Positions 1 through 8,420 of a stretch of 64,000 nt of DNA are shown here, piece by piece. Origin of the DNA: Bacillus sp. THAF10. GTDB taxonomy: Bacteria; Bacillota; Bacilli; Bacillales; Bacillaceae_I. The stretch spans positions 414,001-478,000 of the forward strand of contig NZ_CP045403.1 in NCBI RefSeq assembly GCF_009363695.1, read 5' to 3'. The notes beneath the pieces are model-generated. The model searched no databases. It was not told where the DNA came from and saw nothing but the letters and a program-made list of their open reading frames with translations. The translations under genes and the position numbers were made by a program. The stretch's first letter is position 1. The number at the start of each line of letters is the position of its first letter.

Positions 1-90
1 CACCCCCTGTAGGTACATACGACTAAAATCAGGATTGGTTCCCAATAAATGGACATATTTCGCATTATTCAAAAGGAGCGGATGAACCAT
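1..90 (-). CDS. Partial unknown protein, 5' end only
   Basis: An ATG at 90-88 on the reverse strand opens 30 codons without a stop up to base 1, so the gene runs off the left edge. A purine-rich ribosome binding site (AAGGAAAGGAAGGG) lies directly upstream at about 91-104. The visible N-terminus begins MVHPLLLNNAKYVHLLG and has no signal peptide or membrane segment. It is divergent from the lipoprotein gene at 151, so the roughly 60 bases between them must hold both promoters. I do not recognise the family from 30 residues. The reading rests on the open frame and the ribosome binding site. Confidence 0.55.
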   Translation of the reverse strand, partial: MVHPLLLNNAKYVHLLGTNPDFSRMYLQGV

Positions 91-150
91 CCCTTCCTTT
101 CCTTAAATATGGTAAAATAAAGATAACGATAAAGAGTGGGGGCTGGCAAG

Positions 151-609
151 ATGGGTAGGATTGCTTTTCTTATCATTTCAATTGCACTATTAGCTGGATG
201 CAACATGGAAACGAAGGCTTCTGAGCCAACGCTTCAGATTTCATCGATGTCCGTCGGATTAGGTGGAAATGAGGATGAAACCGTACAATATGTCCGTTAC
301 TCCATGGTTCTTACATACAATGAAAGCTTAAAAATTAAAGAGGATACCCTAGAGCCCTTAGTTGCTGGGTGGATTGAAGAAAGAATGATAGATCATGAGG
401 TGGAAACAGCAGAAAAACTGAGCAAAGATCAAATTAAACTAGAAGGAAAAGTAACCTTTGACCCCACAGGCCTTACAAAACGAGATATCATCACCTTTGA
501 ACAAATAGAAGACACCATTCAAGGCGTTATCTTTGAAACAACAACAGGGGAAAACTACCAAGGAGTCTACATCAACGAAGAAACCAAACTCCAAAGAATT
601 GGAGACTGA
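151..609 (+). CDS. Small unknown lipoprotein
   Basis: About 152 residues. The N-terminus MGRIAFLIISIALLAGCNM is a lipoprotein signal peptide with the lipobox LLAGC, so the mature protein should be lipid-anchored on the outer face of the membrane. The rest is an acidic soluble domain that I do not recognise; it contains the segment GKVTFDPTGLTKRDIITFEQ. I chose ATG 151 rather than the in-frame GTG at 136 because the purine run GTGGGGG at 137-143 is then correctly spaced and the signal peptide starts cleanly. A terminator follows directly, so this appears to be a single-gene unit. Confidence 0.75.
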   Translation: MGRIAFLIISIALLAGCNMETKASEPTLQISSMSVGLGGNEDETVQYVRYSMVLTYNESLKIKEDTLEPLVAGWIEERMIDHEVETAEKLSKDQIKLEGKVTFDPTGLTKRDIITFEQIEDTIQGVIFETTTGENYQGVYINEETKLQRIGD

Positions 610-626
610 TTCATGGTTATATCAAT

Positions 627-661
627 AAAGCACGCCTTTCTTTATGGGAGGCGTGCTTTTG
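627..661 (+). terminator. Intrinsic terminator
   Basis: Inverted repeat AAAGCACGCCT / AGGCGTGCTTTT with an 11-base loop and a 3' T-run, placed 17 bases after the lipoprotein stop codon. The A-run before the stem could let it work in both directions. Confidence 0.85.
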
Positions 662-873
662 TTACTCCATTATCCATCTTATTAAAAACAATGTTAATAA
701 AAATGTGATAACTATCTAGGATTATATTAGAATAAATAGAAATATATGCTAAATTTAAAATAGCGTTTTCTTCTAACCATTTTAAATGAAGGTTTAAATG
801 GAAGTGATTTTCCATATTTATATGATATAGGAGTAACGCAGCAAATTATATATATAGGGAGGATAGGTAGGTT

Positions 874-1482
874 ATGAGAAAAAAGCTTATCTTAATATTG
901 CTATTATTACCTATTACTTATGGTGGCATTTATATATTTAATAGTCTCTCTGCAGATAAAGAAATATTTATTGATGGGAAGACAATTCCTTATGAAAATT
1001 TTGATGAAATGGAGAATGAGACACAACTTGTGGTAATTGGAAAAAAAATAAAAACAAATGAGACAATTATCAGTAAGGATCCAGAATTAGGCAGGATTAT
1101 AGATGCTTATAGTATTGCAGATTTTAAGATTAGTAGAGTGATTAATAATAAAACGAATAATGATTTAAAAGATAGCGATGTAATAAAGGTGCTTGAACTA
1201 AGTGGCTCTTATAAAGATGCGTTTGGAGTTACAACCACGTTTCAATATGAGGATTATCAAGCCATAGAGGATAACAGAAATTATATTCTTTATTTAGATG
1301 AGAGTAGGTCCGATCCAGGAGTATACATTATCGGAGCAGTCAATTATGGAAAAATACCTTTAGATACTGAGAAGAAAGCTACACTTTTGGATAAAAAGGA
1401 AAACTATATTAACGAGAAGGTTAAAAGGATCCATAATCAAGCTAAAGAAAAATACAGAGAAGAAATTAACAATTTAAAATAG
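874..1482 (+). CDS. Unknown exported or membrane-anchored protein
   Basis: 202 residues with a hydrophobic N-terminal segment (residues 4-24, LILILLLLPITYGGIYIF) that is an uncleaved anchor or signal peptide; no lipobox cysteine is present. The remainder is charged and lysine/glutamate rich, ending in a likely helical tail. The ribosome binding site GGGAGGATAGG is about 10 bases before ATG 874. The coding sequence and its upstream DNA are clearly more AT-rich than the sulfur operon next to it, which hints at a different origin. I do not recognise the family. Similar small extracellular proteins of unknown function are common in Bacillaceae. Confidence 0.7.
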   Translation: MRKKLILILLLLPITYGGIYIFNSLSADKEIFIDGKTIPYENFDEMENETQLVVIGKKIKTNETIISKDPELGRIIDAYSIADFKISRVINNKTNNDLKDSDVIKVLELSGSYKDAFGVTTTFQYEDYQAIEDNRNYILYLDESRSDPGVYIIGAVNYGKIPLDTEKKATLLDKKENYINEKVKRIHNQAKEKYREEINNLK

Positions 1483-1520
1483 TAATAAATGAAAACCCTA
1501 CAATAAGCTTCAATTTTTAT

Positions 1521-1545
1521 TCTCCTTTAGGGGATGTTTTTTTTT
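1521..1545 (+). terminator. Weak intrinsic terminator
   Basis: A 5-bp stem TCTCC / GGGGA with one G-T pair and a TTTA loop, followed by a T-run. It lies about 40 bases after the preceding stop codon. Confidence 0.5.
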
Positions 1546-1610
1546 GTATGAAAATATCTCCATTTAGCCAGACGACTCACAAGGATCATTCTCCCTTGCG
1601 AATAAACCAC

Positions 1611-1624
1611 GAGAACCGTCCCCA
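1611..1624. repeat. GGGACGGTTCT-family element, half copy
   Basis: GAGAACCGTCCCC matches the right half of the inverted-repeat element seen complete at 15785, 48923 and 52796. No clear left half is seen here, so this is probably a degenerate copy lying just upstream of the sulfur-operon promoter. Confidence 0.5.
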
Positions 1625-1644
1625 CATTTTTGTCAAAAAAATAG

Positions 1645-1672
1645 TTGACAATTCATATGAGTATGGTAGGAT
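1645..1672 (+). promoter_or_regulatory. Sigma-A promoter of the sulfate assimilation operon
   Basis: TTGACA at 1645-1650 and TAGGAT at 1667-1672 with a 16-bp spacer. It starts transcription about 40 bases before the SAM riboswitch aptamer. Confidence 0.8.
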
Positions 1673-1718
1673 TATTTTTAATATTAATTGATTTTGAAAA
1701 CTTCGAAAACTACAAACG

Positions 1719-1866
1719 CTTATCTAGAGCGGCTGAGGGACTGGCCCGTTGAAGCCCGGCAACCTGCGAAAAGCAAGGTGCCAATTCCAGCAGAATGGAT
1801 ATCCATTTTGGAAGATAAGGTGAGGATGATGAACCGCGCCTTTTCCAGTTGGAAGAGGCGTTTTTT
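1719..1866 (+). promoter_or_regulatory. SAM-I riboswitch (S-box) with terminator
   Basis: The S-box core is unmistakable: CTTATC and AGAG at 1719-1728, GAGGGACTGGCCC at 1735-1747, TGAAGCCCGGCAACC just after, and the closing GATAAG at 1814-1819, which pairs with CTTATC as P1. A terminator hairpin GCCTTTTCC-AGTT-GGAAGAGGC with a T6 run follows at 1838-1866. In this family, bound S-adenosylmethionine stabilises P1 and allows the terminator to form, so the operon below should be off when SAM (hence methionine/cysteine supply) is high. Frames that appear open across this region are shadows of the RNA. Confidence 0.95.
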
Positions 1867-1912
1867 CAATTGAAGCGAAAAGGAATGCAACACAAAAAAG
1901 GAGGCGGGCCTT

Positions 1913-2062
1913 ATGAAACAAACCGAGTGGGAGGATGTCGTGTCCCATTTAGAACGAATGCTTCAATCCGTGAAATTTGGATCCATCACCCTTGTTGTAC
2001 AGGATGGAAAGGTCATTCAAATTGAAAAAAACGAGAAGGTTCGCCTTCCTAAAAACAAATAG
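1913..2062 (+). CDS. yezD: YezD family small protein (DUF2292)
   Basis: 49 residues, a complete small gene directly behind the S-box, with a near-perfect ribosome binding site AAAGGAGGCGGG about 6-8 bases before ATG 1913. The C-terminal half FGSITLVVQDGKVIQIEKNE carries the family signature: a short beta-rich module ending in a basic EKVRLPK tail. YezD-like proteins recur beside sulfur assimilation genes in Firmicutes, but no biochemical role is established that I know of. Its position as first gene of a SAM-controlled operon, followed by an intercistronic hairpin, suggests it is made in excess over the enzymes downstream. It could be a small regulator or a scaffold; this is inference. Confidence 0.85.
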   Translation: MKQTEWEDVVSHLERMLQSVKFGSITLVVQDGKVIQIEKNEKVRLPKNK

Positions 2063-2081
2063 CGCTGACTAGACAAACTAG

Positions 2082-2135
2082 AGGCGGTCTTTTTACATGG
2101 CACAAGCTTGCATGTAAAAGGACTGCCTTTTTTTC
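2082..2135 (+). terminator. Strong hairpin between yezD and cysH
   Basis: A near-perfect 18-bp stem (AGGCGGTCTTTTTACATG pairing with CATGTAAAAGGACTGCCT) with a 10-base loop and a T7 run. It has the form of an intrinsic terminator yet lies inside the operon, 20 bases after the yezD stop and 27 before cysH. It may cause partial termination or mark an RNA processing point that sets the yezD-to-cysH ratio. No separate promoter for cysH is obvious in the short gap. Confidence 0.85.
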
Positions 2136-2161
2136 ATTGTTAGAAAGGAGCATAAAACGGC

Positions 2162-2881
2162 ATGAGCAACGCTATTACCTATGAAACTTGGAAAGAAACC
2201 ACATTGCCAGACTTTCCCGATAACAGCAGTACAAAAGGAGCAAAGGAGGTGCTGGAGTGGGCATTTACCACCTACAAAGAGAACGAGTTAATCTACGCTT
2301 CCAGCTTCGGGGCAGAGGCAATCGTTCTCATCGATCTTCTATCTCAGGTGAGGAAGGACGCCAATATTGTTTTCCTGGATACGGACCTTCATTTTCCAGA
2401 GACATATGAAGTAATCCAAAAGGTTGAAGCTCGTTACCCTGAGTTGCAAATTGAAAAGCGAAAGCCGGCACTGACCTTAGAGGAACAAGCGGCAAAACAT
2501 GGAACGGCTCTTTGGAAACGGGAGCCATCCTTATGCTGCCAAATCAGAAAAGTCGAGCCACTGCATCAAGCATTAACTCCCAAAAAGGCATGGATTTCTG
2601 GTCTGCGCCGGGAGCAATCGCCGACGAGGGCACATACAAACTACTTAAACAAGGACGATAAATTTCAAAACATCAAAATTTGTCCGCTCATTCATTGGAC
2701 ATGGGACGAAACTTGGGAGTATATCCGATCGCATGATCTTCCTTACAACTCCCTTCACGATCAGGGCTACCCAAGCATTGGCTGTTTTCCCTGTACCCAG
2801 GCCGTCAGCGGCAACTCTGATTCTCGCGCAGGTCGCTGGGCAGGAAGCGGAAAAACCGAATGCGGCCTCCACACGAATTAA
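2162..2881 (+). CDS. cysH: Adenylyl-sulfate (APS/PAPS) reductase
   Basis: 239 residues, normal length. It reduces activated sulfate (APS and/or PAPS) to sulfite, with thioredoxin as electron donor, in the cytosol. The PP-loop nucleotide-binding region is at about residues 46-75 (YASSFGAEAIVLIDLL, then FLDTDLHFPET). Four cysteines that bind a 4Fe-4S cluster are present as C125-C126 and C208-x2-C211, which marks the APS-reductase type used in Bacillus. The catalytic cysteine is in the C-terminal ECGLH motif (C234). The ribosome binding site GAAAGGAG precedes ATG 2162. It is followed by cysP after 30 bases. Expression should be SAM-controlled through the leader, subject to the internal hairpin. 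Confidence 0.95.
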   Translation: MSNAITYETWKETTLPDFPDNSSTKGAKEVLEWAFTTYKENELIYASSFGAEAIVLIDLLSQVRKDANIVFLDTDLHFPETYEVIQKVEARYPELQIEKRKPALTLEEQAAKHGTALWKREPSLCCQIRKVEPLHQALTPKKAWISGLRREQSPTRAHTNYLNKDDKFQNIKICPLIHWTWDETWEYIRSHDLPYNSLHDQGYPSIGCFPCTQAVSGNSDSRAGRWAGSGKTECGLHTN

Positions 2882-2911
2882 TACGGCCCAAACAGTAAAG
2901 GAGGAACCAGC

Positions 2912-3976
2912 ATGTTAATCACCATAGCCGTCATCGTTGGATTATTTTTCGCCATGAATATTGGAGCGAGCGGTGCGGCGGCGTCCATGGGAATCGCCTA
3001 TGGATCTGGAGTTGTAACAAGAAACCGGGCATTATTGCTATGCGGAATTGCTGTCTTTTTGGGTGCATGGCTTGGTGGAGGGGAAGTGGTGAAAACGATG
3101 GGAAGCGGAATTGTACCGCAAAGTACCTTCTCTGTCGCCATTGCCCTAATTGTGATTGCATCCGCCGCCCTTTCGTTATTTTTAGCAAACATCTTCGGCA
3201 TTCCGCTTTCCACAAGTGAGGTAACCGTTGGGGCAGTTGTAGGAGCGGGAATTGTTTATCAATCGGTTTTCGCCGGAAAGCTTGCGTGGATTGTATCCTT
3301 TTGGCTGTTGACCCCGGTGCTGGCATTTTTCATCGCAATTGCGGCAACAGCCTTTCTAAAAATAAGAACAATCGATCACTGGGTAAAATCTTCCCGTGCC
3401 GTTCCGATTTTAAGCGTGCTGGTCGTATTGATGGGGGGATTTGAGGCTTTTTCCGCTGGCATGAACAATGTTGCAAATGCAGTCGGCCCGCTTGTTGGCG
3501 CAGGCATTATGAGTACAGACCAGGGCATTCTCTGGGGAGGTTTATTTGTAGCAGTTGGTGCGCTACTGCTCGGCCAGCGCGTCCTCGAAACGAATGGCAA
3601 AAAAATTACAAAGCTGCGCCTAGAAGAAGGCTGCGTTATTTCTGGAACAGGAGCTGGAATCGTTACCGCAGCCTCCGTGTTTGGCATTCCGGTGCCACTC
3701 ACACAAATCACCACCTCGTCCATTATTGGTATTGGCTTTGTCAAGGAGGGGCGAAGCGTTTTGAAAAAAGACATTGTGGTCCAGCTGCTCGTGGTGTGGG
3801 TCGTCTCCCCGGTGCTATCGATGGTGCTTTCCTATACGCTGATTCAGCTTTTAATAGAGCGTAATGTCTACCCAGTAATCGCCATGGTTGGCGTACTGAT
3901 CTCGGTTTTCGGTGTGAGGTATTTGATGCTCCGTCCTTCCACCCAGCCAAAAATAAAGATGGACACCCATTCTTGA
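2912..3976 (+). CDS. cysP: Sulfate permease, PiT family
   Basis: 354 residues and almost entirely hydrophobic, with about ten membrane segments and an internal two-fold similarity typical of the inorganic phosphate transporter (PiT) fold ([16 protein letters not shown] near the N-terminus, [16 protein letters not shown] near residue 190). B. subtilis CysP is a PiT-type sulfate importer, and the position between cysH and sat supports sulfate rather than phosphate here. The ribosome binding site AAAGGAGGAACC precedes ATG 2912. A phosphate transporter cannot be excluded from sequence alone, but the operon makes it unlikely. Confidence 0.92.
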   Translation: MLITIAVIVGLFFAMNIGASGAAASMGIAYGSGVVTRNRALLLCGIAVFLGAWLGGGEVVKTMGSGIVPQSTFSVAIALIVIASAALSLFLANIFGIPLSTSEVTVGAVVGAGIVYQSVFAGKLAWIVSFWLLTPVLAFFIAIAATAFLKIRTIDHWVKSSRAVPILSVLVVLMGGFEAFSAGMNNVANAVGPLVGAGIMSTDQGILWGGLFVAVGALLLGQRVLETNGKKITKLRLEEGCVISGTGAGIVTAASVFGIPVPLTQITTSSIIGIGFVKEGRSVLKKDIVVQLLVVWVVSPVLSMVLSYTLIQLLIERNVYPVIAMVGVLISVFGVRYLMLRPSTQPKIKMDTHS

Positions 3977-4020
3977 CCAAGGCAACATCAAAATTTTATA
4001 AAAAGCGAGGTAATGAAAAC

Positions 4021-5172
4021 ATGACACTACCAAACCCACACGGCGGCACCCTTGTGCAGGCGTATCAACCAAACTATGACACTACGAAACTCAAAAATGA
4101 AATCGAGCTGGACGCCATTGCCCTAAGTGATCTTGAACTGATCGGCGTGGGTCTATTCAGCCCACTTACAGGATTCCTAAACGAAAGAGACTACAATCAC
4201 GTTGTCGAAAATCTGAGACTTGAAGACGGAACTGTATGGTCCATTCCCGTCACGTTACCCGTCACAACAGAGGTTGCGGCAACTCTCGTAAAAGGAGAAA
4301 CCTACAAGCTAATCTATGAAAAAGAAATCTATGGCGTCATCACGGTGTCGGAATGGTTTGAACCTGACCTCAGAAAAGAAGCGAGGGAAGTCTATAAAAC
4401 AGAAGATCAACAGCATCCAGGGGTCAAACGACTTTTCCAACGCGGCGATGTTTATGTGGCAGGAGACATTACTCTAATAAAAAAGCCCCACAAGGGACCA
4501 GCGGAGGATGTGTGGCTAGAGCCAAAACAAACTCGTGAGCTATTTACCCAAAAGGGCTGGAAAACCGTGGTTGGCTTTCAAACCCGAAATCCCGTGCACC
4601 GCGCACATGAATACATTCAAAAAGCAGCCCTTGAAACGGTGGACGGACTTTTTCTAAATCCACTGGTCGGGGAAACCAAATCAGATGATATTCCAGCAGA
4701 TGTTCGGTTGAAAAGCTACCGAGTACTTCTAGAAAATTACTATCCAACAGAAAGAGTGCAGCTTGCGGTGTATCCGGCAGCGATGCGCTATGCAGGGCCA
4801 AGAGAAGCTATTTTTCATGCGATTGCTAGAAAAAATTTCGGCTGCACGCACTTCATTGTTGGGCGTGATCACGCAGGAGTGGGGGACTACTACGGTACCT
4901 ATGATGCACAGCATATCTTCCGTCATTTTACAGAGGAGGAACTTGGCATCAAGCCATTATTTTTCGAGCATAGCTTCTATTGCAAAAAATGTGAGGGGAT
5001 GGCTTCAGATAAAACGTGCCCACATGAGAAGGAAGACAGAGTTATTTTATCTGGTACAAAGGTTAGGGAACTATTGCGGGCAGGAGAGCTGCCACCTTCC
5101 ACCTTTAGCAGAAAAGAAGTGGTAGAAGTGCTAATACAAGGGCTAAAAGAACAAAATCAAGCCGTGATATAA
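4021..5172 (+). CDS. sat: Sulfate adenylyltransferase (ATP sulfurylase)
   Basis: 383 residues. It makes adenosine 5'-phosphosulfate from ATP and sulfate, the first step after import. The ATP-binding motif [11 protein letters not shown] lies near residues 187-197 and the second motif [12 protein letters not shown] near residue 282. A zinc-type cysteine cluster CKKCEG...CPHE is near the C-terminus. ATG 4021 is preferred over the upstream in-frame TTG at 3973: it has the ribosome binding site GCGAGGT and the N-terminus [11 protein letters not shown] matches the family. It follows cysP after 44 bases and precedes cysC after 15. Confidence 0.95.
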   Translation: MTLPNPHGGTLVQAYQPNYDTTKLKNEIELDAIALSDLELIGVGLFSPLTGFLNERDYNHVVENLRLEDGTVWSIPVTLPVTTEVAATLVKGETYKLIYEKEIYGVITVSEWFEPDLRKEAREVYKTEDQQHPGVKRLFQRGDVYVAGDITLIKKPHKGPAEDVWLEPKQTRELFTQKGWKTVVGFQTRNPVHRAHEYIQKAALETVDGLFLNPLVGETKSDDIPADVRLKSYRVLLENYYPTERVQLAVYPAAMRYAGPREAIFHAIARKNFGCTHFIVGRDHAGVGDYYGTYDAQHIFRHFTEEELGIKPLFFEHSFYCKKCEGMASDKTCPHEKEDRVILSGTKVRELLRAGELPPSTFSRKEVVEVLIQGLKEQNQAVI

Positions 5173-5187
5173 GGAGGACAATCAGAC

Positions 5188-5787
5188 ATGACAAAAGCAA
5201 CAAATATCACCTGGCATGAGCAAACCATCACGAAGGAAGAGCGGCGTGCACAAAACGGGCATGGGAGCTGTGTGCTCTGGTTTACGGGACTGTCTGGTTC
5301 TGGAAAATCCACGATTGCCAATGCAGTGTCTGCACAACTATTTCGCCATAGCATTAATGAGTATGTCTTGGATGGCGACAATATCCGTCACGGACTTAAC
5401 AAGGATTTAGGATTTTCAGATAAGGACCGCAACGAAAACATCCGCCGTATTGGCGAGGTTGCGAAGCTGTTTGTTGACAGCGGTAAAATTGTCACCACTG
5501 CCTTTATTTCCCCCTTTAGAGCGGAAAGAGAGCAGGTGCGAAAGCTTTTTGCAGCAGGGGAATTTATTGAGGTTTACATCGACTGTCCTCTAGATGAATG
5601 CGAAAAACGAGACCCAAAGAAGCTTTATGAAAAAGCAAGACGTGGGGAAATCAAGGAGTTTACCGGAATCAGCTCGCCTTATGAACATCCAGAACACCCG
5701 GAAATCACCATTTTATCGGAGCAGCTGTCGGTTGAAGAAGCAGTAAACCAAATCCTACAGTACTTGCGAAATCAAAAAGTAATCTAA
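5188..5787 (+). CDS. cysC: Adenylyl-sulfate kinase
   Basis: 199 residues. It phosphorylates APS to PAPS. The Walker A loop GLSGSGKST is at residues 34-42, followed by DGDNIRHGLNKDLGFS and the family motif ENIRRIGEVAKLF; FISPFRAERE and the substrate-side segment TGISSPYE are also present. Its presence with a 4Fe-4S-type CysH means both APS and PAPS could feed the reductase, as in B. subtilis. The ribosome binding site AAGGAGGACAA precedes ATG 5188. Confidence 0.95.
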   Translation: MTKATNITWHEQTITKEERRAQNGHGSCVLWFTGLSGSGKSTIANAVSAQLFRHSINEYVLDGDNIRHGLNKDLGFSDKDRNENIRRIGEVAKLFVDSGKIVTTAFISPFRAEREQVRKLFAAGEFIEVYIDCPLDECEKRDPKKLYEKARRGEIKEFTGISSPYEHPEHPEITILSEQLSVEEAVNQILQYLRNQKVI

Positions 5788-5801
5788 AGGAGGACTCCCA
5801 C

Positions 5802-7433
5802 ATGGCATATGTCAAACACTGGGCAGATAACGAAAAGCTGAATAAAACGGAAAAGGCAAAGCTTGAAAAGGATGGTCTTAGGATTTTAGAGGATATCCCG
5901 CACTACGCGAAAAACGGCTTTGCTTCTATCCCAAAGGAGCAATGGGACCTCTTTAAATGGGCAGGGCTATATCTTCAACGACCAAAAGAGGACGGCTATT
6001 TCATGATGAGGGTGAATGTGCCATCAGGAATTCTCACAAAACCACAGATTGAAGCACTTGCCGGCATTGCTCGTGATTACGGTCGTGGCGTGTTTGATAT
6101 TACCACACGGCAGGCCATTCAATTTCACTGGCTAGAAATTGAACAGATTCCAGATATTTTTGACCGTCTTGAAGCGGTGGGGCTTTCCAGTGCCGGTGCA
6201 TGCGGGGACATTACACGTACGATTGTAGGTAATCCGATTGCCGGACTTGATCCCGATGAGCTGTTTGACACCAGCACCATCGTCCAAGAAGTGTATGATT
6301 TTTTCCAAAAGAATGAAGACTTTTCAAATTTGCCAAGAAAATACAAAATGTCGATCAGCGCCAATAAGAAAAATGCCTCAAACGCAGAAATTAACTGTGT
6401 GTCGTTTACACCAGCAACTAAGGTGATAGACGGCAAGGAAACACACGGCTTTCACTTGAAGGTGGGAGGCGGTTTATCAGCTAGACCGTTCCTTGCAGAA
6501 ACCATCGATGTGTTTGTGGAGCCAGAAAGAACACTGGAGGTCGCGATTGCAGTTACGACGATTTTCCGTGATTTTGGATATCGTGAAAAGCGCCATCTTG
6601 CCCGTTTGAAATTTTTGATTGCTGATTGGGGGGCCGAAAAGTTCAAGGAGAAGCTGCTAGAGTACACAGGGCCACTCCCCTCCAAAGGAGAAGAGCCAAA
6701 GGATGAATGGAACGCGGGTTATTTTTACGGCATTCATGACCAAAAACAGGAGGGCTTGAAGTTCCTAGGCTTTAATGTACCCGTTGGACGACTTGATGCA
6801 GAAGAAGTGTTTGAGCTTGCGAGAATCTCAGAAACGTACGGAAACGGCGAGGTACGTACTTGTAATTCTCAGAATCTCATTATTCCAAACATCCCAGAAG
6901 AAAATGTCGAAGCACTTTTACAAGAAAAGATATTTGAGCGAATTTCCATTGACCCAAACAGCTTCATTGGCCACGCCGTTTCCTGCACGGGAATTGAATA
7001 TTGCAATCTAGCCCTTGTGGAAACAAAGGAGCGGATGCGACTGATTGCAGAAGAGCTTGATCAACGTATCAGCCTGGATGTTCCGATTCGCACGCACATG
7101 GTCGGCTGCCCGAATTCGTGCGGACAAAGGCAGATTGGCGATATCGGCTTGCAAGGAATGAAAATGCGTAATGAGAAAAAAGAAATGGTAGAAGCTTATG
7201 AAATTTATGTCGGTGGCACGTTAAATAAAGGTGGCAAATTCAACGAAAAGCTCAAAGGGAAAATTGCTGCAGAGGAATTAACTGATGTACTAGAGGAGCT
7301 ACTCATCTACTTCCGCGACCAGAAAACGAAAGGCGAATCCTTCTTTGATTTCGTCGGCAGAGTGGGCGTCACGAAGCTCCAACACGTACTTGATACTATT
7401 TTAGGAAAAGAATCCGATGGCGTATCTGTATAG
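5802..7433 (+). CDS. sir: Nitrite/sulfite reductase, siroheme type
   Basis: 543 residues. It should catalyse six-electron reduction of sulfite to sulfide. The siroheme/4Fe-4S cysteines are visible as C395-x5-C401 (SCTGIEYCNLA) and C436-x3-C440 (GCPNSCGQ). Two ferredoxin-like half-domains precede them (residues about 60-130 and 300-370). This one-subunit form differs from the B. subtilis CysJI flavoprotein-hemoprotein pair and implies ferredoxin or another small carrier as donor; no such carrier gene is in the operon. The operon places it as sulfite rather than nitrite reductase. It overlaps the next gene by 17 bases. The ribosome binding site AAAGGAGGACT precedes ATG 5802. Confidence 0.93.
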   Translation: MAYVKHWADNEKLNKTEKAKLEKDGLRILEDIPHYAKNGFASIPKEQWDLFKWAGLYLQRPKEDGYFMMRVNVPSGILTKPQIEALAGIARDYGRGVFDITTRQAIQFHWLEIEQIPDIFDRLEAVGLSSAGACGDITRTIVGNPIAGLDPDELFDTSTIVQEVYDFFQKNEDFSNLPRKYKMSISANKKNASNAEINCVSFTPATKVIDGKETHGFHLKVGGGLSARPFLAETIDVFVEPERTLEVAIAVTTIFRDFGYREKRHLARLKFLIADWGAEKFKEKLLEYTGPLPSKGEEPKDEWNAGYFYGIHDQKQEGLKFLGFNVPVGRLDAEEVFELARISETYGNGEVRTCNSQNLIIPNIPEENVEALLQEKIFERISIDPNSFIGHAVSCTGIEYCNLALVETKERMRLIAEELDQRISLDVPIRTHMVGCPNSCGQRQIGDIGLQGMKMRNEKKEMVEAYEIYVGGTLNKGGKFNEKLKGKIAAEELTDVLEELLIYFRDQKTKGESFFDFVGRVGVTKLQHVLDTILGKESDGVSV

Positions 7434-7635
7434 ATTTGACGTTACCTTAGAGGAGAAGGAAATCGTATCCGTTATTTTTGCTGAGAATGATGACGCGGCA
7501 TTTTCCCAACTGGACGTGGAGCTCGAGAAGTTTTATCTAAAAGAACCAGAGATCAAGGAAGTTATTTTACGAGAGAAAAAACGGCTTGGTAAAAAGAGTG
7601 GCTATATTTTAGATCCTGAGGAGAAAGGGTGGTAG
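7417..7635 (+). CDS. DUF3906 family small protein
   Basis: 72 residues (MAYLYRFDVTLEEKEIVSVI...). The frame overlaps the 3' end of sir by 17 bases and ends 3 bases before sumT, so translation is probably coupled. The protein has an N-terminal beta-strand-rich half, an acidic middle and a basic tail ending LDPEEKGW. It matches a Bacillaceae family of unknown function that I associate with sulfite-reductase operons. A role in electron delivery to, or assembly of, the reductase is possible but is inference only. Confidence 0.8.
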   Translation: MAYLYRFDVTLEEKEIVSVIFAENDDAAFSQLDVELEKFYLKEPEIKEVILREKKRLGKKSGYILDPEEKGW

Positions 7636-7638
7636 CAC

Positions 7639-8415
7639 ATGGTTGGAAAAGTATATCTCGTAGGAGCAGGACCTGGTGACCCGGATTTAATCACGGTGAA
7701 GGGCCTTCGCAGGTTGGAAAGTGCCGATGTGATTTTATACGACAGACTAGTAAATCCTGAGCTATTAAACTATGCCAAAAAGGATGCCCAGCTTGTGTAT
7801 TGTGGCAAGCTGCCCCACTATCACACGATGAAGCAGGAAACGATTAATCGCTTTCTCGTAAAATATGCAAAAAAAGGACTGCAGGTGGTGCGCTTAAAGG
7901 GTGGCGATCCTTTTGTGTTCGGTCGCGGCGGGGAAGAGGCAGAAGAATGCGCCAAGCATGATGTTCCGTTTGAGGTCGTGCCTGGGATTACAGCTGGAAT
8001 CGGGGCAGCCGCTTACGCCGGAATCCCGGTTACCCATCGCACCTTAAGTAAGAGCTTTGCCTTTGTCACTGGCCACCAGGCAGGCGACAAGGAAGCGGAG
8101 CACCAATGGGCAAACCTGGCGCAAGCGGTGGATACCATTTGTGTGTATATGGGCGTGTCGCAGCTACCCAATATCCTTCGTCACCTGCTCGAGCATGGCA
8201 AATCACCAAAAACCCCGATTGCCCTTGTCCACTGGGGTACCTTGAACGAACAGCGCACGGTTGTCGGCACCCTTGCCAACATTGAGCGAAAGGTAACAGA
8301 AGCTAACATTTCCAATCCAAGCATGATTGTCATCGGTGAGGTCGTCAAGCTCCACGAAAAGCTCCATTGGTTTGAAGAGGAAATTGTCCCTCATCTGCCA
8401 GTGGTGCACGGGTAA
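7639..8415 (+). CDS. sumT: Uroporphyrinogen-III C-methyltransferase
   Basis: 258 residues, the usual length of a stand-alone SUMT. It makes precorrin-2 from uroporphyrinogen III using two SAM. The family signature VGAGPGDPDLITVKG is near residue 8, followed by YDRLVNPELL, RLKGGDPFVFGRGGEE near residue 85 and the VVPGITAG segment. It starts siroheme synthesis for the sulfite reductase encoded just upstream. The ribosome binding site GAGAAAGGGTGG precedes ATG 7639. Being in a SAM-riboswitch operon and using SAM, its product level falls when SAM is abundant. Confidence 0.94.
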   Translation: MVGKVYLVGAGPGDPDLITVKGLRRLESADVILYDRLVNPELLNYAKKDAQLVYCGKLPHYHTMKQETINRFLVKYAKKGLQVVRLKGGDPFVFGRGGEEAEECAKHDVPFEVVPGITAGIGAAAYAGIPVTHRTLSKSFAFVTGHQAGDKEAEHQWANLAQAVDTICVYMGVSQLPNILRHLLEHGKSPKTPIALVHWGTLNEQRTVVGTLANIERKVTEANISNPSMIVIGEVVKLHEKLHWFEEEIVPHLPVVHG

Positions 8416-8420
8416 CGGTT

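Noticed and set aside
1688..1948. Open frames on both strands over the sulfate operon leader
   Set aside because: They overlap the SAM riboswitch, whose conserved elements explain the sequence. No ribosome site fits them.
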